A stretch of DNA of 49,245 nucleotides from Thiopontia sp964344135 (GCA_964344135.1 CAYFMF010000009.1:1-49245), one strand, 5' to 3'; shown: positions 1 through 6,911, counted from the first letter of the stretch. Numbers and translations are program-made. The notes: generated from the letters alone by a model not told the origin.

Positions 1-74
1 TGGCTCGGGCGCATGGATTCGAACCACGATTAAAGGAGTCAGAGTCCTTTGTCCTGCCGTTAGACGACGCCCGA
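1..74 (-). tRNA. tRNA-Gln (anticodon CUG)
   Basis: Read on the minus strand this folds into a complete cloverleaf: a 7-bp acceptor stem (TCGGGCG with CGCCCGA), a D arm, a 5-bp anticodon stem (AAGGA/TCCTT) around the loop CTCTGAC, and a T arm with TTCGAAT. The discriminator is G and the 3' CCA is encoded (bases 3 to 1). The anticodon CTG reads CAG, so this is tRNA-Gln. It starts 35 bases downstream of the rpsI stop codon on the same strand and may be co-transcribed with the ribosomal protein genes. The 3' end touches the window edge. Confidence 0.95.
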
Positions 75-85
75 ATAGAGGGTAG

Positions 86-105
86 TTCGAGGCAATCGCC
101 TCGAA
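86..105 (-). terminator. Hairpin between rpsI and tRNA-Gln
   Basis: A perfect 8-bp inverted repeat (TTCGAGGC / GCCTCGAA) with a 4-base loop sits just after the rpsI stop codon. There is no T run after it, so it may be an attenuator or an RNA-processing or stability hairpin rather than a strong intrinsic terminator. Confidence 0.4.
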
Positions 106-109
106 GCGG

Positions 110-505
110 TTAACGCTTGGAGTACTGGGTCGCCTTGCGCGCCTTGTGGAGACCAACCTTCTTGCGCTCGACCTTACGGGAGTCACGGGTAACGAAGCCC
201 GCTTCACGCAGGGTTGGGCGCAGTGCCTCGTCGTACTGCATCAGCGCACGGGTGATGCCGTGGCGGATCGCGCCGGACTGGCCGGTAATGCCACCACCGG
301 CAACATTGACGGTAACGTCAAACTTGTCGGCCATGTCGACCGCCGCCAGCGCCTGGTTGACCACCATGCGGGAGGTGGGGCGGCCGAAGAAGTCGTCCAG
401 GCTCTTGCCGTTGATGGTGATTGCACCGGTTCCGGGGCGCAGGTAGACACGCGCGGTTGAGGTCTTGCGGCGTCCGGTTCCGTAATACTGTTCTGTCATT
501 GCCAT
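110..505 (-). CDS. rpsI: 30S ribosomal protein S9
   Basis: A 131-residue protein with full-length S9 features: the N-terminal YYGTGRRKTSTARV motif, the central GGGITGQSGAIRHGI segment, and the basic C-terminal tail ending QYSKR, which in S9 reaches into the P site to contact tRNA. It is a component of the small ribosomal subunit head. It lies 36 bases downstream of rplM, the usual L13-S9 operon. Two ATGs at residues 1 and 3 are possible starts and neither has a strong ribosome-binding site; the first is used here. Confidence 0.97.
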   Translation of the reverse strand: MAMTEQYYGTGRRKTSTARVYLRPGTGAITINGKSLDDFFGRPTSRMVVNQALAAVDMADKFDVTVNVAGGGITGQSGAIRHGITRALMQYDEALRPTLREAGFVTRDSRKVERKKVGLHKARKATQYSKR

Positions 506-541
506 AATAATCTGTCTCTGGTTCTCAATTACGCAATTCGG

Positions 542-973
542 TTATGCGATATCAAGGGGTTGGGGCTGCTGTGCGGTATGGGGGTGCTCTGCACCGGCAT
601 AGACCTTGAGCTTGCCGATCATCGCACGGCCCAGTGGGTTGCGTGGCAGCATCCCCTTGACCGCCAGCTGGATGATACGCTCCGGCGCCTTCTGGTTGAG
701 CTTGTCAAAGTTGGTGGACTTGAGATTACCGACATAGCCGGTGTAGCGGTGGTACATCTTGTCCTGACGCTTGTTTCCGGTTACCGCAACCTTCTCGGCA
801 TTGATGACCACAATGTAGTCGCCGGTATCCACGTGCGGGGTGTACTCCGCCTTGTGCTTGCCGCGCAGACGGTGGGCGACCTCGGAGGCGAGACGTCCCA
901 GTGTCTTGCCATCGGCATCCACCACGTACCAGTCACGTTTGACCTCATGGGGCTTGGCGCTGAAGGTTTTCAT
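542..973 (-). CDS. rplM: 50S ribosomal protein L13
   Basis: A 143-residue L13: MKTFSAKPHEVKRDWYVVDA at the N-terminus, a GRLAS segment, then the conserved KMYHRYTGYVG and AVKGMLPRNPLGR blocks. L13 binds 23S rRNA early in large-subunit assembly. The open frame extends 35 codons further upstream, but the ATG at 973 is chosen because it matches the family N-terminus and has CTGGAG eight to ten bases upstream. It is the first gene of the rplM-rpsI operon, preceded by a good sigma-70-like promoter and a stable leader hairpin. Confidence 0.97.
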   Translation of the reverse strand: MKTFSAKPHEVKRDWYVVDADGKTLGRLASEVAHRLRGKHKAEYTPHVDTGDYIVVINAEKVAVTGNKRQDKMYHRYTGYVGNLKSTNFDKLNQKAPERIIQLAVKGMLPRNPLGRAMIGKLKVYAGAEHPHTAQQPQPLDIA

Positions 974-1009
974 CAACTGTACTCCAGAATTTGTTTCATT
1001 CATCACGGT

Positions 1010-1036
1010 CGAGACGCCCCCAAAGCGGAGCCCTCG
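1010..1036 (-). promoter_or_regulatory. rplM leader hairpin
   Basis: In the rplM 5' untranslated region the minus strand carries CGAG and CTCG arms enclosing GCTCC/GGGGC, a GC-rich stem-loop about 40 bases upstream of the start codon. In E. coli this operon is autoregulated by L13 acting on the rplM leader, so this hairpin is a candidate regulatory structure. That role is inferred from position only. Confidence 0.4.
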
Positions 1037-1049
1037 GAAAAGAGCGCAG

Positions 1050-1078
1050 ATTTTACAGAATGGTTTTCGGTGCCGCAA
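1050..1078 (-). promoter_or_regulatory. Promoter of the rplM-rpsI operon
   Basis: On the minus strand TTGCGG (1078 to 1073) and TAAAAT (1055 to 1050) are separated by 17 bases. The predicted start of transcription is near 1043, giving a leader of about 70 bases before rplM. Confidence 0.6.
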
Positions 1079-1128
1079 GGGAAATTAACAGAGAAACCGG
1101 CAGCTCTTTGAACAGACCCTCCTCATCA

Positions 1129-1157
1129 TTGACACAATGGTCTATATGGTATATTTT
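1129..1157 (+). promoter_or_regulatory. Promoter of brnTA
   Basis: A perfect -35 box TTGACA (1129-1134) is followed after 17 bases by TATTTT (1152-1157). The predicted transcription start is about 1164, essentially on the brnT start codon, so the mRNA may be leaderless. The -10 box lies inside the palindrome at 1147-1165, which fits repression by the toxin-antitoxin complex. Confidence 0.55.
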
Positions 1158-1165
1158 TTATACCA
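1147..1165. promoter_or_regulatory. Palindromic operator at the brnT start
   Basis: A perfect inverted repeat: 7-bp arms TGGTATA and TATACCA around TTTTT. The right arm ends on the A of the brnT ATG. A palindrome overlapping the -10 box and start codon of a BrnT/BrnA operon is a likely autorepression operator, since BrnA-type antitoxins bind DNA. The function is inferred. Confidence 0.55.
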
Positions 1166-1434
1166 TGGATTTTGAGTTTAATGAAAAAAAGAGCCTCCGC
1201 AACAGAGAGAAGCATGGCATCGATTTCATTGAGGCTCAAAAACTGTGGAACGATCCCGATCTGATTGAAATTGCCGCAAAAACAGAGGATGAAAAGAGGT
1301 TTCTGGTTATCGGCAAGATCGAGAAGAGGCACTGGTCCGGGGTGATCACCTATCGCCAGGAGAACACCAGAATCATCTCTGTCCGCAGATCACGAAAAAA
1401 GGAGATCATGCTTTATGAAAGCGAAAGATTTTGA
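1165..1434 (+). CDS. brnT: BrnT-family type II toxin
   Basis: An 89-residue protein of the BrnT (DUF497) family: MDFEFNEKKSLRNREKHGIDF at the N-terminus, then the typical EAQKLWNDPD and a C-terminal RRSRKKEIMLYESERF block. BrnT toxins have a RelE-like fold and act as ribonucleases that stop translation. The ATG at 1165 is chosen over an in-frame upstream ATG at 991 because it matches the family N-terminus and sits at the end of a clear promoter. There is no Shine-Dalgarno sequence. The last 20 bases overlap the downstream antitoxin gene, so the two are translationally coupled. Confidence 0.85.
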   Translation: MDFEFNEKKSLRNREKHGIDFIEAQKLWNDPDLIEIAAKTEDEKRFLVIGKIEKRHWSGVITYRQENTRIISVRRSRKKEIMLYESERF

Positions 1435-1645
1435 TGAAAAATTTGATTCTGGTGAGGATATTCTGGAACACCTTGACCTGGACAAAATCAGAAGGCCAGA
1501 GCAGGAGCAGAGAAGGGTCAATGTTGACTTCCCTCTCTGGATGATCCATTCGCTGGACAGAGAGGCAAAACGTCTTGGAGTGCCACGTCAATCGGTCATC
1601 AAGGTGTGGCTGGCCGAACGACTGGATCAGGGACACCCTGCCTGA
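1415..1645 (+). CDS. brnA: BrnA-like antitoxin (CopG/ribbon-helix-helix type)
   Basis: A 76-residue protein directly after and overlapping brnT. Its C-terminal half (VNVDFPLWMIHSLDREAKRLGVPRQS) has the look of a ribbon-helix-helix DNA-binding domain: a beta strand, then two helices, ending in VIKVWLAERL as in BrnA antitoxins. The acidic N-terminal half would bind and neutralise the toxin. It probably also represses the operon through the palindrome at 1147-1165. Its last 47 bases overlap the end of the convergent hydrolase gene. Confidence 0.8.
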   Translation: MKAKDFDEKFDSGEDILEHLDLDKIRRPEQEQRRVNVDFPLWMIHSLDREAKRLGVPRQSVIKVWLAERLDQGHPA

Positions 1646-2294
1646 TATCCATTTCCAGAACCTGCTCTACACTCCCCCGCAGCTCCACCAGCCTGCGGTG
1701 AAAAAAGTGGCTGGCGCCGGGAAAGACCCGGAAGTCGGGCGGGATCTCCTGCCGCTCCACCCATTGGGCAACCTCACCGAAGGGGACCACCTCGTCACGA
1801 TCCCCCATCAACACGGAACAGGGAGTCTCTATCCTGTTGATACTGTTCAGGTCGGGGTAGAGATTGAGTGGAGGTGCCACCAATAGAAGTCGCTCTGCCC
1901 CCGCCTCACCGGCGCTCAGCAGTGCGATCCGCGCCCCGAAGGAGAAGCCGGCCAGCCAGAGCGGTATCCCCGGAAGTCGCGCCCGCGCCCACTCGACCAC
2001 CGCCAGCAGATCCCGCTGCTCTCCATCCCCCTGATCATGCCTCCCCGCACTCTGCCCCACTCCACGAAAGTTGAACCGCAGCGCGGCCACTCCGACATTG
2101 AGTGCCGCCCGCGCCAGGGTGTGGACCACCTTGTTCTCCATCGTGCCACCGTAGAGGGGGTGCGGGTGAGCGATCAGCAGAAGCGCCCGAGGGGGCTCCT
2201 TCGGGCACTCCAGCCAGATCTCCAGTTTTCCGGCGGGGCCGGCGATGGTGGCTCTATTCGGGCTACAGGTCACAGTATCAACGGCCTTGATCAT
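1599..2294 (-). CDS. Alpha/beta hydrolase (small dienelactone/YsgA-like esterase)
   Basis: A 231-residue alpha/beta-fold hydrolase. The catalytic triad can be placed: nucleophile Ser118 in GFSFGA, acid Asp167 in GDRDEVV, and His196 in PGASHFFHRR. An early IAHPHPLYGGTMENKVV segment forms the oxyanion region and is typical of a conserved proteobacterial family of small hydrolases whose substrate is unknown. No signal peptide or membrane helix is seen, so it should be cytoplasmic. The start at 2294 is the only ATG before the conserved core; AAGGA abuts it, so spacing is poor. Its 3' end overlaps brnA antisense. Confidence 0.8.
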   Translation of the reverse strand: MIKAVDTVTCSPNRATIAGPAGKLEIWLECPKEPPRALLLIAHPHPLYGGTMENKVVHTLARAALNVGVAALRFNFRGVGQSAGRHDQGDGEQRDLLAVVEWARARLPGIPLWLAGFSFGARIALLSAGEAGAERLLLVAPPLNLYPDLNSINRIETPCSVLMGDRDEVVPFGEVAQWVERQEIPPDFRVFPGASHFFHRRLVELRGSVEQVLEMDIRQGVPDPVVRPATP

Positions 2295-2398
2295 TCCTTG
2301 CCAAGCTTACTATCTGGTGGACGACTCGGCCACAGCCCTCAAAGAGAGGCCGCAACCCCCCTATAAAGATCCCGACAGCACCCCGTTGCTACCCATAT

Positions 2399-2474
2399 CC
2401 TTTTCTGGGATGTCGGTAGCCAGGGAGGGCTACCGACGAGCGAACATGAAGTTGAACAGCGTACCCAGAAAAGG
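2399..2474. repeat. Nested inverted repeat (possible REP/MITE-like element)
   Basis: An 11-bp perfect inverted repeat (CCTTTTCTGGG at 2399-2409, CCCAGAAAAGG at 2464-2474) encloses a second, 10-bp perfect hairpin (GTCGGTAGCC at 2412-2421, GGCTACCGAC at 2428-2437). There is no T run to make it a normal terminator. The nested form, in an intergenic region next to a toxin-antitoxin locus, suggests a small palindromic repeat element. Confidence 0.45.
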
Positions 2475-2498
2475 GGGTGGACAGACAATCGAGAGCCC

Positions 2499-2831
2499 TC
2501 ACAGCCTCAAACGATCAACAATCTCCCCCTGCAGCAGGTGGCGATCGATTATCTCGTCAATATCCTCACGATCCACATAGCTGTACCAGACATTGTCGGG
2601 GTAGACCGCAACCACCGGCCCCTCGCCACAACGCCCCATGCAGCCCGCCTTGTTGGCCCGAAAGTCGCCCGGCTGATGCAGCCCCAGTGCCTTGAGCCGC
2701 TGCTTGGCATGTTTGTGCATCTTTTTTGCCCCATGCCGGTTACAGCAGGGTTTCCCCTCCTCCGTCTGGTGGGTACAGAAGAAGAGGTGACGCCGGTAGT
2801 ATCCATGGTTACGACAGTTCTCGTCTCTCAT
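2499..2831 (-). CDS. Thioredoxin-like [2Fe-2S] ferredoxin
   Basis: A 110-residue protein of the thioredoxin-fold ferredoxin family. Cysteines at 19, 29/30, 64 and 68 (HLFFCTHQ, GKPCCNRHG, KAGCMGRCGEG) match the cluster ligands, with the diagnostic CxxxC turn followed by PVVAVYPDNVWYSYV. It would be a soluble electron carrier; the physiological partner is not evident. It diverges from the GlcF-like gene with only 26 bases between the two start codons, so the promoters must overlap each other or the coding regions. Confidence 0.85.
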   Translation of the reverse strand: MRDENCRNHGYYRRHLFFCTHQTEEGKPCCNRHGAKKMHKHAKQRLKALGLHQPGDFRANKAGCMGRCGEGPVVAVYPDNVWYSYVDREDIDEIIDRHLLQGEIVDRLRL

Positions 2832-2857
2832 GGGTTGCAGTATACAATAGCCGACAT

Positions 2858-4030
2858 ATGTCCGAGAGAGATCTCCAATCCCTGATCAGTGCAGCCGACC
2901 GCTGTGTCCTCTGCGGCCTCTGCAGCAGCCACTGTCCCACCTACCGCCTGCACCGCGAGGAGGGGGAGTCGCCGCGCGGACGGGTGATGATGAGCATTGC
3001 ACTGCTGAAGGGGGAGATGGAACCCTCGGAGGGGATGGAGTCCCACCTCAACCACTGCCTGTTGTGCCGTGCCTGTGAACGGGCCTGTCCCTCAGAGGTC
3101 CCCTATGGGGAGATACTCGACCGGGCCCGCACCCGGCTGGCGCCACCGACCGGTTTGGCAAAACTGCTGGAGCGTGCTGTTCTGCATCCAAGGCTGTTAC
3201 GGGGCATGGCAACGGCCGCATCCCTGTGGGGAGGAGCACGCCTCCCCCTCCCCGCCATTGGCAGGGCCGCACTGCGCACACAGTCCGGGCACCCCGCCAG
3301 ACCAATGGCGGAACACCACCCTGCTGCAGGTGAACCAGTCGGGCGGGTGGGGCTCTTTCTTGGCTGCGTGGCCACCCCCCTTGACCGACAGACCCACAGG
3401 GATGCCACCACCCTGCTGACCCACCTCGGTTACGAGGTGGTGATCCCCAGGGGGCAGCAGTGCTGTGGTGCCGTGTCGCAACACCACGGCAACCCGGAGC
3501 AGGCAGAGGTGCTGGCCGAGGCAAACCGTGAGGCCTTTGGCGGGGAACCGCTGGACGCGATCCTCTTCACCTCCTCCGGCTGCGGGGTGCAGCTGATCGA
3601 ACATGGGAAGCTGCCGGTACCCTGCTTCGAAATCTGCGATTTTCTGCTCCAGAGCCCGCGAATCGACCAGCTAGCACTCCAGCCTGTCGCAGAGAGGGTC
3701 TCGCTCCACCACCCCTGCTCCCTGACCAATGTGCTGAAAGGGGGTCAGTCTGTGGAGAGAGTGCTGCAACTGATCCCCGAGCTCGAGATTCTGCCACTGG
3801 GGCCGGAGAGCAGCTGCTGCGGGGCGGCCGGAAGCCATCGTCTGCGTGAACCGGAGAGCGCCGACCGCCTGCGACGGCCGAAGATGGAGGCACTGCATGC
3901 CGCCGGGACCGCTCTGCTGGTAACCACCAACTACGGCTGCGCCCTCCATCTGGCCGAGGGGATGGAGAGAGAAGGCACACCGATTGAGGTGATCCACCCG
4001 GTGACCCTGCTTGCCCGGCAACTAGGGTAG
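2858..4030 (+). CDS. glcF: GlcF-like glycolate oxidase iron-sulfur subunit
   Basis: A 390-residue protein with two [4Fe-4S] ferredoxin motifs (CVLCGLCSSHCP at 16-27 and CLLCRACERACP at 67-78) and two downstream cysteine-rich CCG domains (QQCCGAVSQHHG, SSCCGAAGSHRL). This is the layout of GlcF, which passes electrons from the FAD subunit GlcD to the quinone pool during oxidation of glycolate or another 2-hydroxy acid. The ATG at 2858 is chosen because the family motif starts soon after it; the upstream open frame runs through the ferredoxin gene. A GlcD-like gene lies about 40 kb away at 43786, and no glcE is present. The substrate is not certain. Confidence 0.85.
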   Translation: MSERDLQSLISAADRCVLCGLCSSHCPTYRLHREEGESPRGRVMMSIALLKGEMEPSEGMESHLNHCLLCRACERACPSEVPYGEILDRARTRLAPPTGLAKLLERAVLHPRLLRGMATAASLWGGARLPLPAIGRAALRTQSGHPARPMAEHHPAAGEPVGRVGLFLGCVATPLDRQTHRDATTLLTHLGYEVVIPRGQQCCGAVSQHHGNPEQAEVLAEANREAFGGEPLDAILFTSSGCGVQLIEHGKLPVPCFEICDFLLQSPRIDQLALQPVAERVSLHHPCSLTNVLKGGQSVERVLQLIPELEILPLGPESSCCGAAGSHRLREPESADRLRRPKMEALHAAGTALLVTTNYGCALHLAEGMEREGTPIEVIHPVTLLARQLG

Positions 4031-4099
4031 GGGGTCAGGTCTTTACTTTTGCATTGCGCGGGAACGCCCGCGCAACGCAAAAGTAAAGACCTGACCCCC
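4030..4099. repeat. 70-bp near-perfect palindrome
   Basis: Arms of 33 bp (4030-4062 and 4067-4099, one mismatch) around the 4-base loop AACG. The outer part is GGGGGTCAGGTCTTTAC, the inner part a GC-rich GCGCGGG stem. It begins on the last base of the glcF stop codon. It could act as a bidirectional transcription barrier, but its length and regularity suggest a REP/MITE-like dispersed element, of the sort linked with IS200-like or REP-associated transposases. No transposase is in the window. Confidence 0.75.
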
Positions 4100-4209
4100 G
4101 ATCACATAGACGAAAGAGAGAACTCCCGGTAGAATTGGCTGATCTTATTTGTACACAGGGAGGTGTGCAGCGGCATCCCTTCCTCTATTGATTTCAGGAG
4201 TAGAGAGAC

Positions 4210-5100
4210 ATGTCAGCAAAACATCCCGTTGTTGCGATCACCGGATCCTCCGGCGCCGGCACCACCACCGTCAAGCGTGCCTTTGAGCACATCTTCCAGC
4301 GTGAGAGTCTTAACGCTCTGGTGGTCGAGGGAGACAGCTACCACCGCTATGACCGTGCCGCGATGAAGGAGAAGGTTGCCGCGGAGGAGGCGAAGGGAAA
4401 CCACTCCTTCAGCCACTTTGGCCCGGAGGCCAACCACTTCGATCTGCTGGCAGAGAACTTCAAGGCCTACGGCGAGAACGGCGAGTGTGACCGCCGCTAC
4501 TATCTCCACAGCGACGAGGAGGCGGCAGAGCACAACGGTCGCCTCGACACCGATCTGACCCCTGGACAGTTCACCCCCTGGGAGAAGGTGGGTGCAGGGA
4601 CCGATCTGCTCTTCTATGAGGGGCTGCATGGCCTGGTCAACACCCCGGAGGCCAATGTGGCCGAACAGGTTGATCTCGGTGTGGGTGTGGTACCGATCGT
4701 CAATCTGGAGTGGATCCAGAAGATCCACCGCGACAACGCCGAGCGTGGCTACTCCGAGGAGGTGATCGTCGACACCATCCTGCGCCGCATGCCGGATTAT
4801 GTGAACTACATCACCCCGCAGTTCTCCGAGACCGATATCAACTTCCAGCGCATCTCCACGGTGGATACCTCCAACCCCTTCATTGCACGTGACATCCCAA
4901 CCCCGGACGAGAGCTTTATCGTGATCCGCTTCAAGAATCCGGAGAAGTACAACATCGACTTCCCCTATCTACTGGATATGCTGAGTGGCTCCTTCATGTC
5001 CCGTCGCAATACCATTGTGGTGCCCGGTGGCAAGATGGGATTTGCGATGGAGATCATCCTCGCCCCAATCATCCATGACCTGATGGCCAGGCGCGGATAG
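4210..5100 (+). CDS. prkB: Phosphoribulokinase (prokaryotic class I)
   Basis: A 296-residue phosphoribulokinase, the usual length for the proteobacterial octameric enzyme. It phosphorylates ribulose 5-phosphate with ATP to make ribulose 1,5-bisphosphate for rubisco. The P-loop GSSGAGTTT is at 12-20, followed by VVEGDSYHRYDR, NHFDLL, DRRYYLHSDEEA and the LFYEGLHG segment. A Shine-Dalgarno AGGAG lies nine bases before the ATG. It stands apart from other Calvin-cycle genes: a GlcF-like gene precedes it and a convergent permease follows. GlcF next to Prk fits recycling of glycolate made by rubisco's oxygenase activity, but that is inference. Confidence 0.95.
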   Translation: MSAKHPVVAITGSSGAGTTTVKRAFEHIFQRESLNALVVEGDSYHRYDRAAMKEKVAAEEAKGNHSFSHFGPEANHFDLLAENFKAYGENGECDRRYYLHSDEEAAEHNGRLDTDLTPGQFTPWEKVGAGTDLLFYEGLHGLVNTPEANVAEQVDLGVGVVPIVNLEWIQKIHRDNAERGYSEEVIVDTILRRMPDYVNYITPQFSETDINFQRISTVDTSNPFIARDIPTPDESFIVIRFKNPEKYNIDFPYLLDMLSGSFMSRRNTIVVPGGKMGFAMEIILAPIIHDLMARRG

Positions 5101-5114
5101 TAGTGGGTAGTGGG

Positions 5115-5157
5115 TAGTGGTTGGTGAGCAACATCTGTGGCTGCTCACCAACCACTA
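5115..5157. terminator. Bidirectional hairpin between prkB and the tauE-like gene
   Basis: A 16-bp perfect inverted repeat (5115-5130 with 5142-5157, core GTGGTTGGTGAGCA) lies between two convergent genes and includes the stop codon of the permease. It is preceded by the 7-bp tandem TAGTGGG. It has no T run. It most likely limits read-through in both directions, and may derive from a short dispersed repeat. Confidence 0.55.
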
Positions 5158-5910
5158 TCCACCACTCACCAGAGTTACGCCAACCAGGATCGTAATCATC
5201 TCGTAGACCCGCTTGATCCAGCGGTTGCCCTTGAGGATCGCCAGATGGGCACCCGCATAACCACCCAGCAGTGACCCTGCCAGCAGTACCGGCAGCCACC
5301 CCCACTCGATCTCCCCCAGTATCCCCAGGGTAACCGCCCCGGAACCGTTCCAGAACATCCCCACCAGAATCAGCGTATAGGCGACCGCCCGCCTGTAGTC
5401 GAGGCCGAACCAGCGCACCAGCCAGAGGGTGACAAAGAGGCCGGTCCCCGAGGTGAGGGAGCCATTGAGAATGCCGATCCCGAAGAGCACGCCCCCTCCC
5501 AGCAGCCGGCCGGTACCGTGGCGGTTCCTCTCCTCCACACTCAGCCCAAGATTGTGGTTGAAGATGGAGTAGAGCCCGAGACCAATGGTCAACACCCCGA
5601 GTGCAATCTCGGCAGCCCGGTCGGGTACCGTCAGGATAATGGTCGCCCCCAGCACAACACCGGGAAGCCCCGTTACCAGAATAAGGAGAGCGAAGCGGCG
5701 CTCCAGTGCATCCTCCCTGAGGTGACGCAGGGTGGCGCCCACCCCCAGCGCAACGCTGGCCACCTTGTGGGTTGCCAGGGCGATGGAGAAGGGGAGTCCG
5801 AGGAAGATCAGGGCCGGGAGCTGAATCAGCCCCGCCCCACCACCGGCAAAGGCGGAGAAGAGGTTGGCCACAAAGGAGATGACAAAAAGAAGGAGCTGAT
5901 CAATAAACAT
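5155..5910 (-). CDS. TauE/SafE-family membrane permease
   Basis: A 251-residue integral membrane protein with about seven or eight hydrophobic helices. The family signature is at the N-terminus (LFSAFAGGGAGLIQLPALIFLG), and a second half-repeat carries GIGILNGSLTSGTGLFVTLWL. TauE/SafE proteins export sulfite, sulfoacetate or related anions; members are common beside sulfur-oxidation genes, but none is nearby here, so the substrate is open. The ATG at 5910 is the first in the frame and leads directly into the first helix. It is convergent with prkB. Confidence 0.8.
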   Translation of the reverse strand: MFIDQLLLFVISFVANLFSAFAGGGAGLIQLPALIFLGLPFSIALATHKVASVALGVGATLRHLREDALERRFALLILVTGLPGVVLGATIILTVPDRAAEIALGVLTIGLGLYSIFNHNLGLSVEERNRHGTGRLLGGGVLFGIGILNGSLTSGTGLFVTLWLVRWFGLDYRRAVAYTLILVGMFWNGSGAVTLGILGEIEWGWLPVLLAGSLLGGYAGAHLAILKGNRWIKRVYEMITILVGVTLVSGG

Positions 5911-5994
5911 GTTTTCGATGATCTTCTCTAGCCCTGAAGATCAGGTTCAGGATCTGAGAGCGGCCTCTGAGGAGAAAAAAGCGGATCGGTCAGG

Positions 5995-6008
5995 AGTGGA
6001 TAACCACT
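5995..6008 (-). terminator. Weak hairpin after argB
   Basis: A short perfect inverted repeat (AGTGG, loop ATAA, CCACT) directly follows the argB stop codon. On the minus strand a T run (six Ts, near 5975-5980) follows about 15 bases later. It is a weak candidate terminator. Confidence 0.3.
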
Positions 6009-6009
6009 G

Positions 6010-6900
6010 CTATTGGATCAGTGTTCCGATCCCCTGATCGGAGAAGATCTCCAGCATCACCGCATGCTCGAGCCGGCCATCAATGATATGGGAGCTGGCC
6101 ACCCCGTTCTCAACCGCCTCCAGTGCGGTACGGATCTTGGGCAGCATCCCGCCATGGATGGTTCCATCCTCGATCAGTGAGGCCACCTGGCCACTATCGA
6201 GTCCGGTCATCAGCTCCCCGTCTCCATCCAGCAGCCCCGGGGTATTGGTGAGCAGGATCAGCTTCTCCGCCCGCAGCGCCTCGGCCACCCTGCCGGCCAC
6301 CAGGTCGGCATTGATGTTGTAGGAGGCACCATCCTCCCCCACCCCGATCGGTGCGATGACCGGGATGAACTCATCACTGTCGAGCATCTCCACCACTGCG
6401 GTATTGATTTCAGCCACCTCGCCGACATGGCCCAGATCGATAATCTCCGGCGCGGCAAGTTCCGGGTTGTCCCGGGTCATCTCCAGCTTTCTGGCCTTGA
6501 TCAGCTGGCCATCCTTGCCGGTCAGCCCCACTGCATTCCCGCCATGGCTGTGGATCAGGTTGACGATCTCCTTGTTGACCAGCCCACCCAGCACCATCTC
6601 CACCACATCCATGGTCTCGCGGTCGGTGACCCGCATCCCCTCGATAAACCGGCTCTCCTTGCCAATCTGCTCCAGCAGACGGCCAATCTGTGGCCCCCCG
6701 CCATGGACAATCACCGGGTTGATTCCCACCAGCTTCAGCAGTACCACATCACGCGCAAAGCCGCGCTTGAGGTGCTCCTCGGTCATCGCATTGCCACCAT
6801 ACTTGATCACTACCGTCTTCCCGCGGAAGCGCTGGATATAGGGGAGCGCCTCGGAGAGAACCCGGGCAAACTCACGACTGGTCTGTTGATCTAGTGGCAT
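6010..6900 (-). CDS. argB: Acetylglutamate kinase
   Basis: A 296-residue amino-acid kinase, which phosphorylates N-acetylglutamate in the second step of arginine synthesis. Visible motifs are VVIKYGGNAM (ATP-binding Lys), VIVHGGGPQIG (substrate binding), GNAVGLTGKDG, and LILLTNTPGLLDGDG near the C-terminus. argJ, another enzyme of the acetyl-cycle, lies at 18182 in this window. It is downstream of algC on the same strand, the standard coaBC-dut-algC-argB order, but a 200-bp spacer with inverted repeats separates it from algC. Confidence 0.97.
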   Translation of the reverse strand: MPLDQQTSREFARVLSEALPYIQRFRGKTVVIKYGGNAMTEEHLKRGFARDVVLLKLVGINPVIVHGGGPQIGRLLEQIGKESRFIEGMRVTDRETMDVVEMVLGGLVNKEIVNLIHSHGGNAVGLTGKDGQLIKARKLEMTRDNPELAAPEIIDLGHVGEVAEINTAVVEMLDSDEFIPVIAPIGVGEDGASYNINADLVAGRVAEALRAEKLILLTNTPGLLDGDGELMTGLDSGQVASLIEDGTIHGGMLPKIRTALEAVENGVASSHIIDGRLEHAVMLEIFSDQGIGTLIQ

Positions 6901-6911
6901 ATGGTTTCCAA

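Noticed and set aside
974..1078. Longer rplM starting at 1078
   Set aside because: The added 35 residues are not part of L13, and the proposed -35 and -10 boxes lie within that stretch.
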